From Actinoplanes ianthinogenes (lineage in GTDB: Bacteria > Actinomycetota > Actinomycetes > Mycobacteriales > Micromonosporaceae): a DNA stretch of 64,000 nt. Below are positions 54,235-62,936 of the stretch, one piece after another; position 1 is the first letter of the stretch, and every line of letters starts with the position of its first letter. The stretch is from positions 620,001 to 684,000 of the forward strand of contig NZ_AP023356.1 in assembly GCF_018324205.1 (NCBI RefSeq). The letters run 5' to 3'. A program made the translations under genes and the position numbers. The notes beneath the pieces are model-generated. The model was not told where the DNA came from. It saw only the letters and a list, made by a program, of their open reading frames with translations, and did not search any database.

Positions 54235-54883
54235 GGTGCGTGACCTGGTCGTCGGCTACGGCGCCGCCACCGCCCTGGACGGCGTCAGCCTCGACGTGGC
54301 CGAGGGCGAGATGGTCGCGCTGATCGGGCCGAACGGCGCCGGCAAGTCCACCCTGGTCAACACGCTCTGCGGGATCCTGGCCGCACGACGCGGCCGGGTG
54401 CGGGTGACCGGCGACCTGGCGCTGGTCCCCGAGGGCCGGCACCTGTTCGCCCCGCTGACCGTCGACGACAACCTGCGGCTCGGCGCCTGGCGCCGCCGCG
54501 ACCGGGACACCGCGCACATCTACACCCTGCTGCCCGAGCTGGGGAGACTGCGCGACCGCCCGGCCGGCCGGCTGTCCGGCGGCGAGCAGCAGATGGTCGC
54601 CCTCGGCCGTGCCCTGATGAGCCGCCCGGACGTCCTGGTGATCGACGAGATGTCGCTCGGCCTGGCGCCGCGCGTCGTCGCGAGCCTCGCCGCCCACCTG
54701 CGCGACCGCAACGCCGCCGACGGGCTCGCGGTGCTGCTGATCGAGCAGAACGCCCGGCTCGCCCTCGACCTGTGCTCGCGCGCCTACGTGCTGGAGGCCG
54801 GCCGGGTGGTCGCCGCGGGCGCCTCCGCCGAGCTGGCCGGCAGCCCGCAGGTCGCGGCCGCCTACCTCGGGCTGGAGGCGTGA
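54224..54883 (+). CDS. ABC transporter ATP-binding protein (LivF-like)
   Basis: A 219-residue ATPase; ATG 54224 overlaps the end of LivG by 11 bases, and GTG 54215 is an alternative start. Walker A is GPNGAGKST, signature LSGGEQQMVALGRAL, Walker B VLVIDEMSLGLAP (with Met after Glu, typical of LivF) and the switch region LLIEQNARL. It pairs with the LivG-like subunit. Confidence 0.92.
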   Translation: MIIEVRDLVVGYGAATALDGVSLDVAEGEMVALIGPNGAGKSTLVNTLCGILAARRGRVRVTGDLALVPEGRHLFAPLTVDDNLRLGAWRRRDRDTAHIYTLLPELGRLRDRPAGRLSGGEQQMVALGRALMSRPDVLVIDEMSLGLAPRVVASLAAHLRDRNAADGLAVLLIEQNARLALDLCSRAYVLEAGRVVAAGASAELAGSPQVAAAYLGLEA

Positions 54884-55737
54884 TGGCCGAACTCGTCCAG
54901 TACCTGATCACCGGGATCGCGGCCGGTTGCGCGTACGCCCTGCTCGGCAGCGGCCTCGTGGTGATCTACCGGGTGACCCGGGTGGTCAACTTCGCGCAGG
55001 GCAGCTTCGCGGTGCTGGCCGCGCTGACGGTCACCACGCTGCTCGCGGCCGGGCTGCCGCACGGCCTCGCGGAGGCGCTCGCGGTGCTGCTCGCCGCCGG
55101 GATCGGTCTGCTGATCGGGCTCGTCGCGACCGGAAAACCGGGGACCACGCCGCAGGCGGCGCTCATCGTCACGCTCGGCCTGGGCGTTCTCGCGTACGCC
55201 GTGGAGATCCTGCTCTGGGGCGACCAGCCGAGATCCTTCCCCGGCCTGGGCGGCTCCACGACCGTGCTGGGCGCCCGCCTCCAGACGCACTACCTGCTGA
55301 TCGTCGCGGTCACCGCGGTCGTGCTGGCCGGCACCACGCTGCTGTTCGCCCGCACCGACCTCGGCAAGGCGCTGACCGCGACCGCCGCCGACCCCTACGC
55401 GGCCCGGGTGATCGGGATCAGCGTGCTGCGCATGGGCCTGCTGGCGTTCGCGCTCGGCGGCGCGCTGGGCGGCCTGGCCGGCGTGCTGATCACCCCGGTC
55501 CAGCAGGTCAGCTTCGACAGCGACGTGGTGCTCGTGGTGAACGGCTTCTCCGCCGCGATCCTCGGCGACCTGACCCGGCCGGGCCTGACCCTGGTCGGCG
55601 GCCTGCTGCTCGGCATCGTCCAGGCGCTGGTGGCCGGATACGGCAGCACCGCCTACCAGACCGAGGTGGCGCTGATCTTCATGCTGGCCGTGCTGATCGC
55701 CCGGGCCGGGCGCCGGGAACTCGTGGAGGCGGCATGA
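54883..55737 (+). CDS. ABC transporter permease (LivH-like)
   Basis: A 284-residue membrane protein with about eight helices. It starts at ATG 54883 in a TGATG overlap with LivF. VIYRVTRVVNFAQGSFAVLAA is the conserved LivH N-terminal motif, and ALGGALGGLAGVL the later coupling region. It forms the translocation pore with the LivM-like subunit. Confidence 0.92.
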   Translation: MAELVQYLITGIAAGCAYALLGSGLVVIYRVTRVVNFAQGSFAVLAALTVTTLLAAGLPHGLAEALAVLLAAGIGLLIGLVATGKPGTTPQAALIVTLGLGVLAYAVEILLWGDQPRSFPGLGGSTTVLGARLQTHYLLIVAVTAVVLAGTTLLFARTDLGKALTATAADPYAARVIGISVLRMGLLAFALGGALGGLAGVLITPVQQVSFDSDVVLVVNGFSAAILGDLTRPGLTLVGGLLLGIVQALVAGYGSTAYQTEVALIFMLAVLIARAGRRELVEAA

Positions 55738-56699
55738 AATGGCTGGTGCTGGCGGTCGCCGCGGTGCTCCCGGCGGTGCTGACACGCGGGCAGCTGACGG
55801 TGTACATCCTGCTCGGGCTGGCGGCCATGGCGGTGGTCGGGTTGTCGCTGCTGATGGGGTACGCCGGACAGGTCTCGCTGGGCCAGGCGTCGTTCACCGC
55901 GATCGGGGCCTACACGGCCGGGCTGCTGGCCGTGCACGACGTCCCGCCGTTGCTCGGTCTCGTCGCCGCACCGGTCGCGGCGGCATCGGCCGCGGTCGTG
56001 GTCGGGGTGCCCATCCTGCGGTTGCGCGGGCATCAGCTGGCGTTCGCCACGCTGGCGCTGCAACTGATCCTGCTGTCGGTGCTCGGCGACGCGGACTGGG
56101 CCGGTGGGGCGATCGGGTTGCAGGGCCTTCCCTATCTGTCGGCCGGCGGGGTGGAACTCACCGGCGACCGGGACTACGCCTATCTGGTGCTGGCCGGTGT
56201 CGTCGTGACCACGGTGATCGCCTCGCTGCTGGTGCGGTCCCGGGTCGGGCGCGGTTTGCGGGCGCTGGCCACGGCGGAGGTCGCGGCCGAGGCGAGCGGG
56301 GTGCCGGTGGGGGCGTACCGATTGCTGGTCTTCGCGGTGTCGGCCGCGTTCGCCGGCCTCGCCGGCGGCATCTACGCGTTCTATGTCGGCTATCTGGCGC
56401 CGGGTTCGTTCCCGGTGCTGCTCTCCATCGAGTACGTCGTGATGGCCGTCGTGGGTGGCCTGGGCAGCATCGCCGGCGCCCTGCTCGGCGCCACGCTGAT
56501 CACCGTCGTGGTGCAGGTGCTCAGCACGCTCGCGACCCGGCCGGGCATGCCGAGCTACGCCCCGAGCGTGCTGTCCTACGCCGTCTACGCGCTGCTGCTG
56601 ATCGCCGTCGTGCTCTTCCTGCCGAACGGAATCGTCCCGGCGCTGCGCCGGAAACTGCGTCGCGGGCCGGAACGGACGGCCGATAGGGTCGCGGCGTGA
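55734..56699 (+). CDS. ABC transporter permease (LivM-like)
   Basis: A 321-residue membrane protein starting at ATG 55734 in an ATGA overlap with LivH. LLMGYAGQVSLGQASFTAIGAY is the conserved LivM motif, and FAVSAAFAGLAGGIYAFYVGYLAP the coupling region. The ATP-binding genes precede both permeases here, an order differing from the classic livKHMGF. Confidence 0.92.
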   Translation: MKWLVLAVAAVLPAVLTRGQLTVYILLGLAAMAVVGLSLLMGYAGQVSLGQASFTAIGAYTAGLLAVHDVPPLLGLVAAPVAAASAAVVVGVPILRLRGHQLAFATLALQLILLSVLGDADWAGGAIGLQGLPYLSAGGVELTGDRDYAYLVLAGVVVTTVIASLLVRSRVGRGLRALATAEVAAEASGVPVGAYRLLVFAVSAAFAGLAGGIYAFYVGYLAPGSFPVLLSIEYVVMAVVGGLGSIAGALLGATLITVVVQVLSTLATRPGMPSYAPSVLSYAVYALLLIAVVLFLPNGIVPALRRKLRRGPERTADRVAA

Positions 56700-57295
56700 C
56701 CGGGACATTGCTGTTCATCGTGGGACCGCCGGCCGTGGGGAAGATGACCGTCGGCGAGGCCGTCGCGGCCCGGACCGGGCTGCGGGTCTTCCACAACCAC
56801 ATGACGATCGAGCCGGTGCTGAGGTTCTTCCGCTTCGACAGCCCCGCGTTCGGGCGGCTGGTCGGCGATTTCCGGCGCAATCTGATCGCCGAGGTCGCCG
56901 CCAGCGACCTGCCCGGCATGATCTTCACCTTCGTGTGGGCGTTCGACCACGAGGAGGACGCCGCGACGATCGAGGGGTATGCGGAGTTGTTCCGCAGCCG
57001 CGGCGGCCGGGTGCTCTATCTCGAGTTGCAGGCCGACCAGGCGGAACGGTTGCGGCGCAACGAGGGCGCGTCCCGGCTCGCCGCGAAACCGTCCAAGCGG
57101 GATCTGGAGTGGTCGCGCGCCAACCTGCTCGAGATGGACGCGGATTACCAGCTCGACTCCGGCGACCGGTTCGCCGGCCGCGACGACTACCTGCGCCTGG
57201 ACACCACGCACCTGAGCCCGGACGAGGTGGCCGCCACGGTCATCGCGCACTTCGGCCTCGCGGTGCTGCCCGAGCCGGCCGCGACCCCGGCATGA
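56696..57295 (+). CDS. P-loop kinase-like ATPase in the Liv operon
   Basis: A 199-residue protein from GTG 56696, overlapping LivM by GTGA. The P-loop GPPAVGKMTVGE is at about 10-21, followed by FHNHMTIEPVL and a lid-like ASRLAAKPSKRDL segment, as in shikimate kinase-like or chloramphenicol phosphotransferase-like small kinases. The substrate is unknown. Its place inside a transport operon suggests phosphorylation of the imported compound or an antibiotic-type ligand, but this is inference. Confidence 0.72.
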   Translation: MTGTLLFIVGPPAVGKMTVGEAVAARTGLRVFHNHMTIEPVLRFFRFDSPAFGRLVGDFRRNLIAEVAASDLPGMIFTFVWAFDHEEDAATIEGYAELFRSRGGRVLYLELQADQAERLRRNEGASRLAAKPSKRDLEWSRANLLEMDADYQLDSGDRFAGRDDYLRLDTTHLSPDEVAATVIAHFGLAVLPEPAATPA

Positions 57296-58368
57296 CGGAG
57301 GTCGCCGGGTGGACCGTGCCGGAGTTCGCGGCGGTCCGCGACGAGTTCGCGGCGTTCGTGGCGGGTGAGCCGGCCGGCGCCGGCTCGCAGCTCGCGGTCT
57401 ATTGGCACGGCGTGCCGGTGGTCGACCTGTCCACCGGCGACCCCGGCGCGCTGACCGGCGTCTTCTCGGTCACCAAGGGCGCGGCGTTCCTGGTCGCGGC
57501 GATCCTCGTCCAGGAGGGGCGGCTCGACCTGGACGCGCCGGTGCGCAGCCTGCCGTTCCCGCTGAGCGTGCGGGAGCTGCTCGGGCACCGGTCCGGGCTG
57601 ATCGGGGTGGACGGCGGTTTCGGCATCGAGGAGGCCGCCGACGACCGGGTCATCGCGGCCCGGCTCGCCGGGCAGAAACCGTTCTGGGAGCCGGGCACGG
57701 CGTGCGGCTATCACGCGCTGACCATCGGGGCGCTGCTGGACGCGGAGGTGCGGGCGGTCACCGGCCGCTCGGTCCAGGAGTGGTACGCCACCCGGATCCG
57801 CGAGCCGTACGCCCTGGACCTGTGGCTCGGCCTGCCCGAGGAGCTCGAACCGCGGTTCCGGCCGCTGCTGCCGTCCGCCGAGCCGGCGCCCGACTTCGAC
57901 CCGGCGTCGCTGGTCGCGGTGGCGCTGAACACGGCCCGGTTCGACCTGGTCGCGTTCGGGAACACCCGGCGGGCCCGGGCGCTCGGCCAGTCCTCGGTCG
58001 GCGGGGTCGGGAACGCGCGCGGGGTCGCCCGGATGTACTCGGCCGCGATCAGCGCGGTGGGCGGGCGGCGGCCGTTGCTGCGCCCGGAGACGATCACCGA
58101 GTTCGCCCGGTCGTACTCGCTCGGGGCGGATCTGGTGACCTGGCAGGCGGATCACTTCGCGCTGGGGTTCGAGGATCTGAGCGCGACCCGGTCGTACTGC
58201 GGGCCGCGGGCGATCGGGCACGGGGGCGCGGCCGGGGCGGCCGGCTGGGCGGATCCGGACACCGGGCTCGCCTACGGCTATGTCCGCCGGCGGTTCGGCC
58301 GCCCGGACGCGGACCTCGACCGCCTGGCCGCGGCGGTGGTCGCCGCGGCACGCCCCGGACCGGGCTGA
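57292..58368 (+). CDS. serine hydrolase (class C beta-lactamase/EstB-like)
   Basis: A 358-residue protein starting at ATG 57292, overlapping the kinase-like gene by ATGA. The Ser-x-x-Lys motif is SVTK in VFSVTKGAAF (about residue 60), the Tyr motif is CGYHALT (about 142-148), and HGG in IGHGGAAGAAGW replaces KTG, as in EstB-type esterases. There is no signal peptide, so it is cytosolic; it more likely cleaves esters or amides than cell-wall peptides. It is the last gene of the coupled operon and may process the compound imported by the Liv-type transporter. Confidence 0.87.
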   Translation: MTEVAGWTVPEFAAVRDEFAAFVAGEPAGAGSQLAVYWHGVPVVDLSTGDPGALTGVFSVTKGAAFLVAAILVQEGRLDLDAPVRSLPFPLSVRELLGHRSGLIGVDGGFGIEEAADDRVIAARLAGQKPFWEPGTACGYHALTIGALLDAEVRAVTGRSVQEWYATRIREPYALDLWLGLPEELEPRFRPLLPSAEPAPDFDPASLVAVALNTARFDLVAFGNTRRARALGQSSVGGVGNARGVARMYSAAISAVGGRRPLLRPETITEFARSYSLGADLVTWQADHFALGFEDLSATRSYCGPRAIGHGGAAGAAGWADPDTGLAYGYVRRRFGRPDADLDRLAAAVVAAARPGPG

Positions 58369-58417
58369 TCGTCCGGCAGGGAGCGGCCGGCCGGTTCGGT
58401 GCCGTCGGCGACGCCGC

Positions 58418-58987
58418 TCAGAGCAGCGCCGCCATCGCGTCGTTCTCCGCGGTCTGTTCGTTGACGACGTGCTTGGCCAGGCTGTGGATGTAGGCGTTGC
58501 CCTCGGGCCCGGCCAGCAGCGACCGGGACATGGTGATCGCGCCCCGGTGGTGTTCGATCATGAGCCGGAGGAAGACGGCCGGCGCCTTGCGCGCGTCGGC
58601 CCGGTCCAGGTCACCGAGCTGAGCCGCGCTCAGCATGCCGTGCTCCGCGCCGCTGCCGGCCGGACCGGCGGCCGGCTCGTCCCAGGCGGTCAGCCACTCG
58701 TTCGTCTGGTCGATCTCCAGCTGCTGGTCCTGGATGATGAACTCGGCGATCAACCGGACCCGTTCCGGGACGCTGCCCTTGGCGAGCAGGGTCCGGCTCA
58801 TCGCCACCGCCTGCTCGTGATGCAGCACCATCATCTGCGCGTAGTGCACGTCGACCCCGGACGGCCGCGCCTCGGTCTCGGCGGCGACGGCCGGTTTCTG
58901 CTCCGGCGCGTGGCCGCCGCGCAGCAGGACCGCGGCGACGCCGGCGACCAGCAGGACCAGTGCCGCGGCCAGACGACGGAGATTCAC
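58418..58987 (-). CDS. DUF305 family exported protein
   Basis: A 189-residue protein from GTG 58987 with GAAGGG upstream. An N-terminal hydrophobic segment (about 5-25) acts as signal or anchor. The DUF305 halves are VDVHYAQMMVLHHEQAVAMS (about 48-67) and FLRLMIEHHRGAITMS (about 135-150), with paired His/Met residues able to bind copper. Some DUF305 proteins (CopM-type) bind copper outside the membrane. The neighbouring copper amine oxidase-like gene supports a copper link. Confidence 0.87.
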   Translation of the reverse strand: MNLRRLAAALVLLVAGVAAVLLRGGHAPEQKPAVAAETEARPSGVDVHYAQMMVLHHEQAVAMSRTLLAKGSVPERVRLIAEFIIQDQQLEIDQTNEWLTAWDEPAAGPAGSGAEHGMLSAAQLGDLDRADARKAPAVFLRLMIEHHRGAITMSRSLLAGPEGNAYIHSLAKHVVNEQTAENDAMAALL

Positions 58988-59015
58988 GATCAAACCCTTC
59001 TTCGCGTACGCCCAG

Positions 59016-59040
59016 GGCCCGGTGACGTGGTCACCGGGCC
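59016..59040 (-). terminator. hairpin after the copper amine oxidase-like gene
   Basis: GGCCCGGTGAC (59016-59026) and GTCACCGGGCC (59030-59040) form a perfect 11-bp stem with a 3-base loop. It lies 9 bases beyond the stop of the gene at 59050 (minus strand) and before the DUF305 gene. Confidence 0.75.
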
Positions 59041-59049
59041 GAGTGCGGT

Positions 59050-60369
59050 CTAGTTCTCGCTCTGGTTGCCGTTGCGGCCGGCGAGTCCGGCCGGAGTCAG
59101 CGGGTTCATCTCGGTGAAGTCCCGCGGCACCATCTCGAAGCCCTGCCAGTGCAGCGGCATCGGGCTCTGGTCCTCGTCGCGCGGCACGTGGTGGAAGCCG
59201 ACCCGCACCCAGGCCACCGGGTCGGTCAGCGTCTCCTTGTTCTTGACGAAGTCCACGACCGTCTGGATGTTCAGCGGGCACTCCGGGTCGGAGGCGTTGT
59301 CGCTGGCCCACTTCTCGCAGGCGTTCTTCTGCGAGAACGTGATGTCCGGCTTGGTCTCCGGGTGCCCCTCGTACCGGTCACCGCCGGTGGTCACCACCTC
59401 GTACGACCGCTGGTGCCCGTCCGCGTTCTTGCTGGTCGGGCTGACCACCCGCCACCACCGCTGGTTCACCTTGCTGAAGGTGCCCTCCTTGGCGATCGCG
59501 GTCTTCGTGGTCTTCAGCTTCGCGGCCACGGTGCCCCGGCCGTCGGTGGTGGTGTCGTACTGCTCGACCTTCTCACCGCCCTTGCCGGCGATGTTGAAGT
59601 CGACCCGCCAGAACGCGTTGTGGTAGTGCATCGTCGAGTAGTCGCGAGCGGCCTTGCCGATCGGCCAGCCGGTGCTGCTGGTCGAGTACTCGCTCGGGGC
59701 CAGGTCGCCGGTGGCGCCGAGGCGGGCCGAGATCTGCCCGTCGTCGTGCAGGCGGTACTCGGTGACGTACTCGTACCAGCCGAGCTTGCTGATCGTCCGC
59801 AGCACCAGGTCGTGGCCCTGCTGCGAGTAGACCTTCTCGGTGCTCTGGTCGGTGTTCGGGTCGTACTCGTAGTCGTGCAGCCGGTAGGCCAGGCCGCGCG
59901 GCTCGGCGCTGACGCAGAGCACCTTGCGCTGCTCGGGCTCGCCACCGCCGTCCGAGCCGGTCCGGATCGAGCCGCCCTTGCAGTCGTCGCCGGTCAGCGT
60001 CTCCATGCCGTAGCCGCCCATGCCGATGGCGGTGAGGTCGTTGTACTCGGTGTCACCGGTGTCGTAGGGCACGTTGAGCTGCGCGAGCCGGATCGAGTCG
60101 AGTACCTGCACCGCCTGCGGGTACTTCTTGGTGCTGATGAAGACGTGGTCCAGGACCAGGCCGGCCTTGTCGTTGATCCGCCAGCAGAGCTGCCAGGTCG
60201 TCCCGTTGGGCAGGGTTTCCTTGACCATCGCCGAGGAGCCGCACGGCGTGGTCGCCGCGGGCGCCGCCTGCGCGGTGGCCGGCACGGTCGCCGCCAGCGT
60301 GGCCGCGGTCAGGAGCGCGGCGGCGCCGGCGATCATTCGGTACGTCATGCTGCTGCGAACCCCGTTCAC
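59050..60369 (-). CDS. secreted copper amine oxidase-like protein (enzyme domain only)
   Basis: About 439 residues from GTG 60369, which overlaps the upstream stop (GTGA); ATG 60348 is an alternative. A Sec-type signal peptide ends at about AQA-AP. The rest matches the CuAO catalytic domain: HYHNAFWRVDFNI holds the HxH copper ligands (about 246-248), and FHHVPRDEDQSPMPLHW holds the third His (about 391). The cofactor Tyr lies in a N-Y-D/E motif in the family; the aligned segment reads LGWYEYVTEYR (about 196-206), with Trp for Asn, so TPQ formation is doubtful. The N-terminal domains of full-length enzymes are missing. Confidence 0.82.
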   Translation of the reverse strand: MNGVRSSMTYRMIAGAAALLTAATLAATVPATAQAAPAATTPCGSSAMVKETLPNGTTWQLCWRINDKAGLVLDHVFISTKKYPQAVQVLDSIRLAQLNVPYDTGDTEYNDLTAIGMGGYGMETLTGDDCKGGSIRTGSDGGGEPEQRKVLCVSAEPRGLAYRLHDYEYDPNTDQSTEKVYSQQGHDLVLRTISKLGWYEYVTEYRLHDDGQISARLGATGDLAPSEYSTSSTGWPIGKAARDYSTMHYHNAFWRVDFNIAGKGGEKVEQYDTTTDGRGTVAAKLKTTKTAIAKEGTFSKVNQRWWRVVSPTSKNADGHQRSYEVVTTGGDRYEGHPETKPDITFSQKNACEKWASDNASDPECPLNIQTVVDFVKNKETLTDPVAWVRVGFHHVPRDEDQSPMPLHWQGFEMVPRDFTEMNPLTPAGLAGRNGNQSEN

Positions 60370-61094
60370 TTGAGGCGGGCGACCTTGCGCCCGGACAGGT
60401 CGACGACGAGGTCGGTCACGTTGATGAAGTGGCCGTCCGCGGTCTTCACGATGAGTTGCACACACCGGCTCTTGCCGCACTGGCTCGCGCCCTGGTCGGC
60501 GGGCTTGGCGGTGTAGATGTGCGCGATCGGCTCCAGGCCGGTCGTACCGTCAAGGGTCTTGCCGGTGGCCTTGTGGTAGGCCTCCTTGAAGTCGGCGCTG
60601 AGCGGGTCGGCGACCAGCAGCTCGAGCGCGACCTTGGCCTCCTGCGGGGACGCCGGCGGCTGCATGCCGGTCGCCGCGTAGGACTTGACGAGCTTGCCGG
60701 TCGTGAGGTCGATGACCTGCTTGTAGAGCTTCTCGGTCTTGTAGTCGTAGTAGTAGAGCTCGGCCTGCCGGCTGCCGTCCGCGTCGAGCTCGGCGGCCAG
60801 GTACTCCGGGCCGGTCTTGCCGGTGACGTCCTCGGCGCTCGCGGCCAGTGCCGGAGTGACCGCGGCGGCCCGGGCCTTGTCGACCTCGCTGGTGGTCAGC
60901 GGGTCACTGCCGGTGCCCGAGGCGGCCTCGGGCACCGGGCTCGGGTCCGAGACCCGTGCCTGCTCGGCCGTCGGCGCCGCGGTCGGCGATGTGCTGGGTG
61001 CGGCGTTCGCCTGCCAGGAGGCGATGGCGAAGGAGCTCACCGCGGTGATCGTCGCGATGCCCAGGCCCCAGCCCCATTTTCGGTACCGATCCAC
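60366..61094 (-). CDS. exported partner of the copper amine oxidase-like protein
   Basis: About 242 residues from GTG 61094, which is 10 bases after an ideal GGGAGGA; ATG 61103 is too close to that site. A signal peptide or anchor (about 8-30, ending ASWQANAAP) precedes a Pro/Ala/Thr linker. The mature domain has short beta-like stretches (AELYYYDYKTEKLYKQVIDL, VQLIVKTADGHFINVTDLVV) and two Cys (SQCGKSRCVQ). It ends in a GTGA overlap with the amine oxidase-like gene. The strands resemble the accessory N-terminal domains of copper amine oxidases, so it may supply them in trans; this is a guess. Confidence 0.6.
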   Translation of the reverse strand: MDRYRKWGWGLGIATITAVSSFAIASWQANAAPSTSPTAAPTAEQARVSDPSPVPEAASGTGSDPLTTSEVDKARAAAVTPALAASAEDVTGKTGPEYLAAELDADGSRQAELYYYDYKTEKLYKQVIDLTTGKLVKSYAATGMQPPASPQEAKVALELLVADPLSADFKEAYHKATGKTLDGTTGLEPIAHIYTAKPADQGASQCGKSRCVQLIVKTADGHFINVTDLVVDLSGRKVARLK

Positions 61095-61294
61095 TGTTGG
61101 CATTCCTCCCCGTCGCTTGGTGATGCGCGGAGGACACTCCCAAGTGGAACGTAAAATTTTCGTAAGGGAGCCTCTGAACAGGCAGTTAACCATTCCCGAT
61201 TGATCGATGTTCTGTTAACAATTTTGCCGGTGCAACCGTTCCGCACCCGATTCGGTCCCCGCACGGAAACCGCCGCCGGGTGTCATATCAGGCC
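61095..61294. promoter_or_regulatory. AT-richer divergent promoter region
   Basis: The ~190 bases between the exported protein gene and the GGDEF gene are the least GC-rich stretch nearby. They contain GTAAAATTTTCGT near 61151-61163 and two GTTAAC sites, near 61192 and 61214. They probably carry both divergent promoters; no specific -35/-10 pair is convincing. Confidence 0.4.
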
Positions 61295-62725
61295 ATGAGT
61301 AGCCGGTTGATGCGGTGTTATATGGTCGTCGCGGCGATCGGTCTGGCCGGTTTTCTGGCCGTGCCCGACGACAGCACGCTCCAGCTGATCTGGCAGGTCG
61401 GGTGCGGCTGGTTCGCGGCCGCGATGATCGCCGTCGGGGTCCGCCGGACCCGGTCCGCCATGGCCGCGTCGTGGTGGCTGTTCGCGCTGGGCGTGGCCGG
61501 CAACTCGGGCGGCATCCTGGTCGAGTACATCCTGACCCGCACCCAGCTCAACCCCGGGTTCCCGTCCTGGGCCGACGCCGCCTACCTGTCGCTGTACCCG
61601 GCCGTGGCCGCGGGCATGTTCCTGCTGATCCGCCGGCGCGCCGCACACCGGGACTGGTCGAGCCTCGTCGACGCGACCACGCTGACCACCGGCGTCGGCC
61701 TGCTGGCCTGGGTGTTCATGGTCAAGCCGGCCGCCTCCGACCCGACGATCGGCCTCCTCGGGCACATCGTCAGCGTCGCCTACCCGCTCGGTGACGTGGT
61801 GCTGCTGGCCATGACCGTGCGGCTGCTGCTCAGCGGCGGGCGGCACAACGGGTCGTTCCGGCTGGTGTCGGCCGCGCTGATCTGCTTCCTGGCCGGCGAC
61901 GGCACCTGGGCGGTGATCAACCAGATGGCCTGGGAGCCGGGCCCGATGGCGCACCGGGTGCTCGCCGACGTCTTCCTCGCCGGCTACCTGCTGTTCGGCG
62001 CGGCGGCCGTGCACCAGGACGCCCGCTCGCTGGCCCGGACCGTGGCGCCGCGCCCGGCCCGGATCAGCCGGCCGCTGCTGGCCGCCCTGACGTTCGCCTC
62101 GCTGATCGGTCCCGGTCTGCTGATCGTGCAGGCCACCCAGCACCGGGTGACCGACGTGCTCTCCATCGCGGTGGGGTGCGCCGCCCTGTTCCTGCTCGTG
62201 GTCACCCGCATGTCGCAGCTGCTCACCCAGCTCGACGTGCAGACCGAGAAGGCACGCGAGCTGGCCGTCACCGACGAGCTGACCGGCCTGCCGAACCGCC
62301 GGGCGTGGAACACCGAGCTGCCCCGCGGGATCGAGCGGGCGCGGCGCAGCGGCTCCCCGGTGACCGTCGCGGTGATCGACATCGACCATTTCAAGAAGTT
62401 CAACGACGCGTACGGGCACCCGGCCGGTGACCGCCTGCTCAAGGAGGCGGCGGCGGCGTGGCTGGCACAGTCCCGCGAGGTCGACCACCTGGCCCGTTAC
62501 GGCGGCGAGGAGTTCGTGCTGATGCTGCCGGACGCCACCGTCGACCAGGCCCGCGAGATCGTCGACCGGATGCGGCTGGCGACGCCGCTGGGCCAGACGT
62601 TCTCGGCCGGCGTGGCGCAGTGGGACGGCACCGAGACCTCCGACGAACTGACCGCTCGTGCCGACTCGGCGCTCTATGTCGCCAAGGCCGACGGCCGGAA
62701 CCGGATCGCGGTGCCGGTCCAGTAG
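61295..62725 (+). CDS. membrane diguanylate cyclase (GGDEF)
   Basis: A 476-residue protein from ATG 61295 (GTG 61280 is an alternative). About nine to ten membrane helices fill residues 1-310. A cytosolic GGDEF domain (about 325-475) follows, with TDELTGLPNRRAWNTELP, VIDIDHFKKFNDAYGHPAGD and the active-site motif YGGEEFVLMLP (GGEEF intact). It should make c-di-GMP from two GTP. The RxxD inhibitory site is not obvious. Regulation would come from the membrane part. Confidence 0.93.
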   Translation: MSSRLMRCYMVVAAIGLAGFLAVPDDSTLQLIWQVGCGWFAAAMIAVGVRRTRSAMAASWWLFALGVAGNSGGILVEYILTRTQLNPGFPSWADAAYLSLYPAVAAGMFLLIRRRAAHRDWSSLVDATTLTTGVGLLAWVFMVKPAASDPTIGLLGHIVSVAYPLGDVVLLAMTVRLLLSGGRHNGSFRLVSAALICFLAGDGTWAVINQMAWEPGPMAHRVLADVFLAGYLLFGAAAVHQDARSLARTVAPRPARISRPLLAALTFASLIGPGLLIVQATQHRVTDVLSIAVGCAALFLLVVTRMSQLLTQLDVQTEKARELAVTDELTGLPNRRAWNTELPRGIERARRSGSPVTVAVIDIDHFKKFNDAYGHPAGDRLLKEAAAAWLAQSREVDHLARYGGEEFVLMLPDATVDQAREIVDRMRLATPLGQTFSAGVAQWDGTETSDELTARADSALYVAKADGRNRIAVPVQ

Positions 62726-62765
62726 TCAGGGTGCTTCCCGGGCCGACCGGGATCTCGCACGGTCA

Positions 62766-62797
62766 GACGGCCGCGCCGGCGAGCCGGCGCGGCCGTC
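62766..62797. terminator. bidirectional terminator between two convergent GGDEF genes
   Basis: GACGGCCGCGCCGGC (62766-62780) and GCCGGCGCGGCCGTC (62783-62797) are perfect 15-bp inverted repeats separated by GA. It lies 40 bases after the GGDEF stop (62725) and 139 bases before the stop of the convergent gene (62937). The rest of the 211-base gap shows nothing recognisable. Confidence 0.8.
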
Positions 62798-62936
62798 GCG
62801 GCTTTCGCGCTGAGCCGACCTGGAGCCGGGCGCTCACGTGCGCGGCGCTCCTGCGGGGGCGTCGGGCGATGGCCCCACCATGAGACACCGGACTGGTCGC
62901 GACGACGCCACACCGGATTACGGCGGCGCCGTGCCG

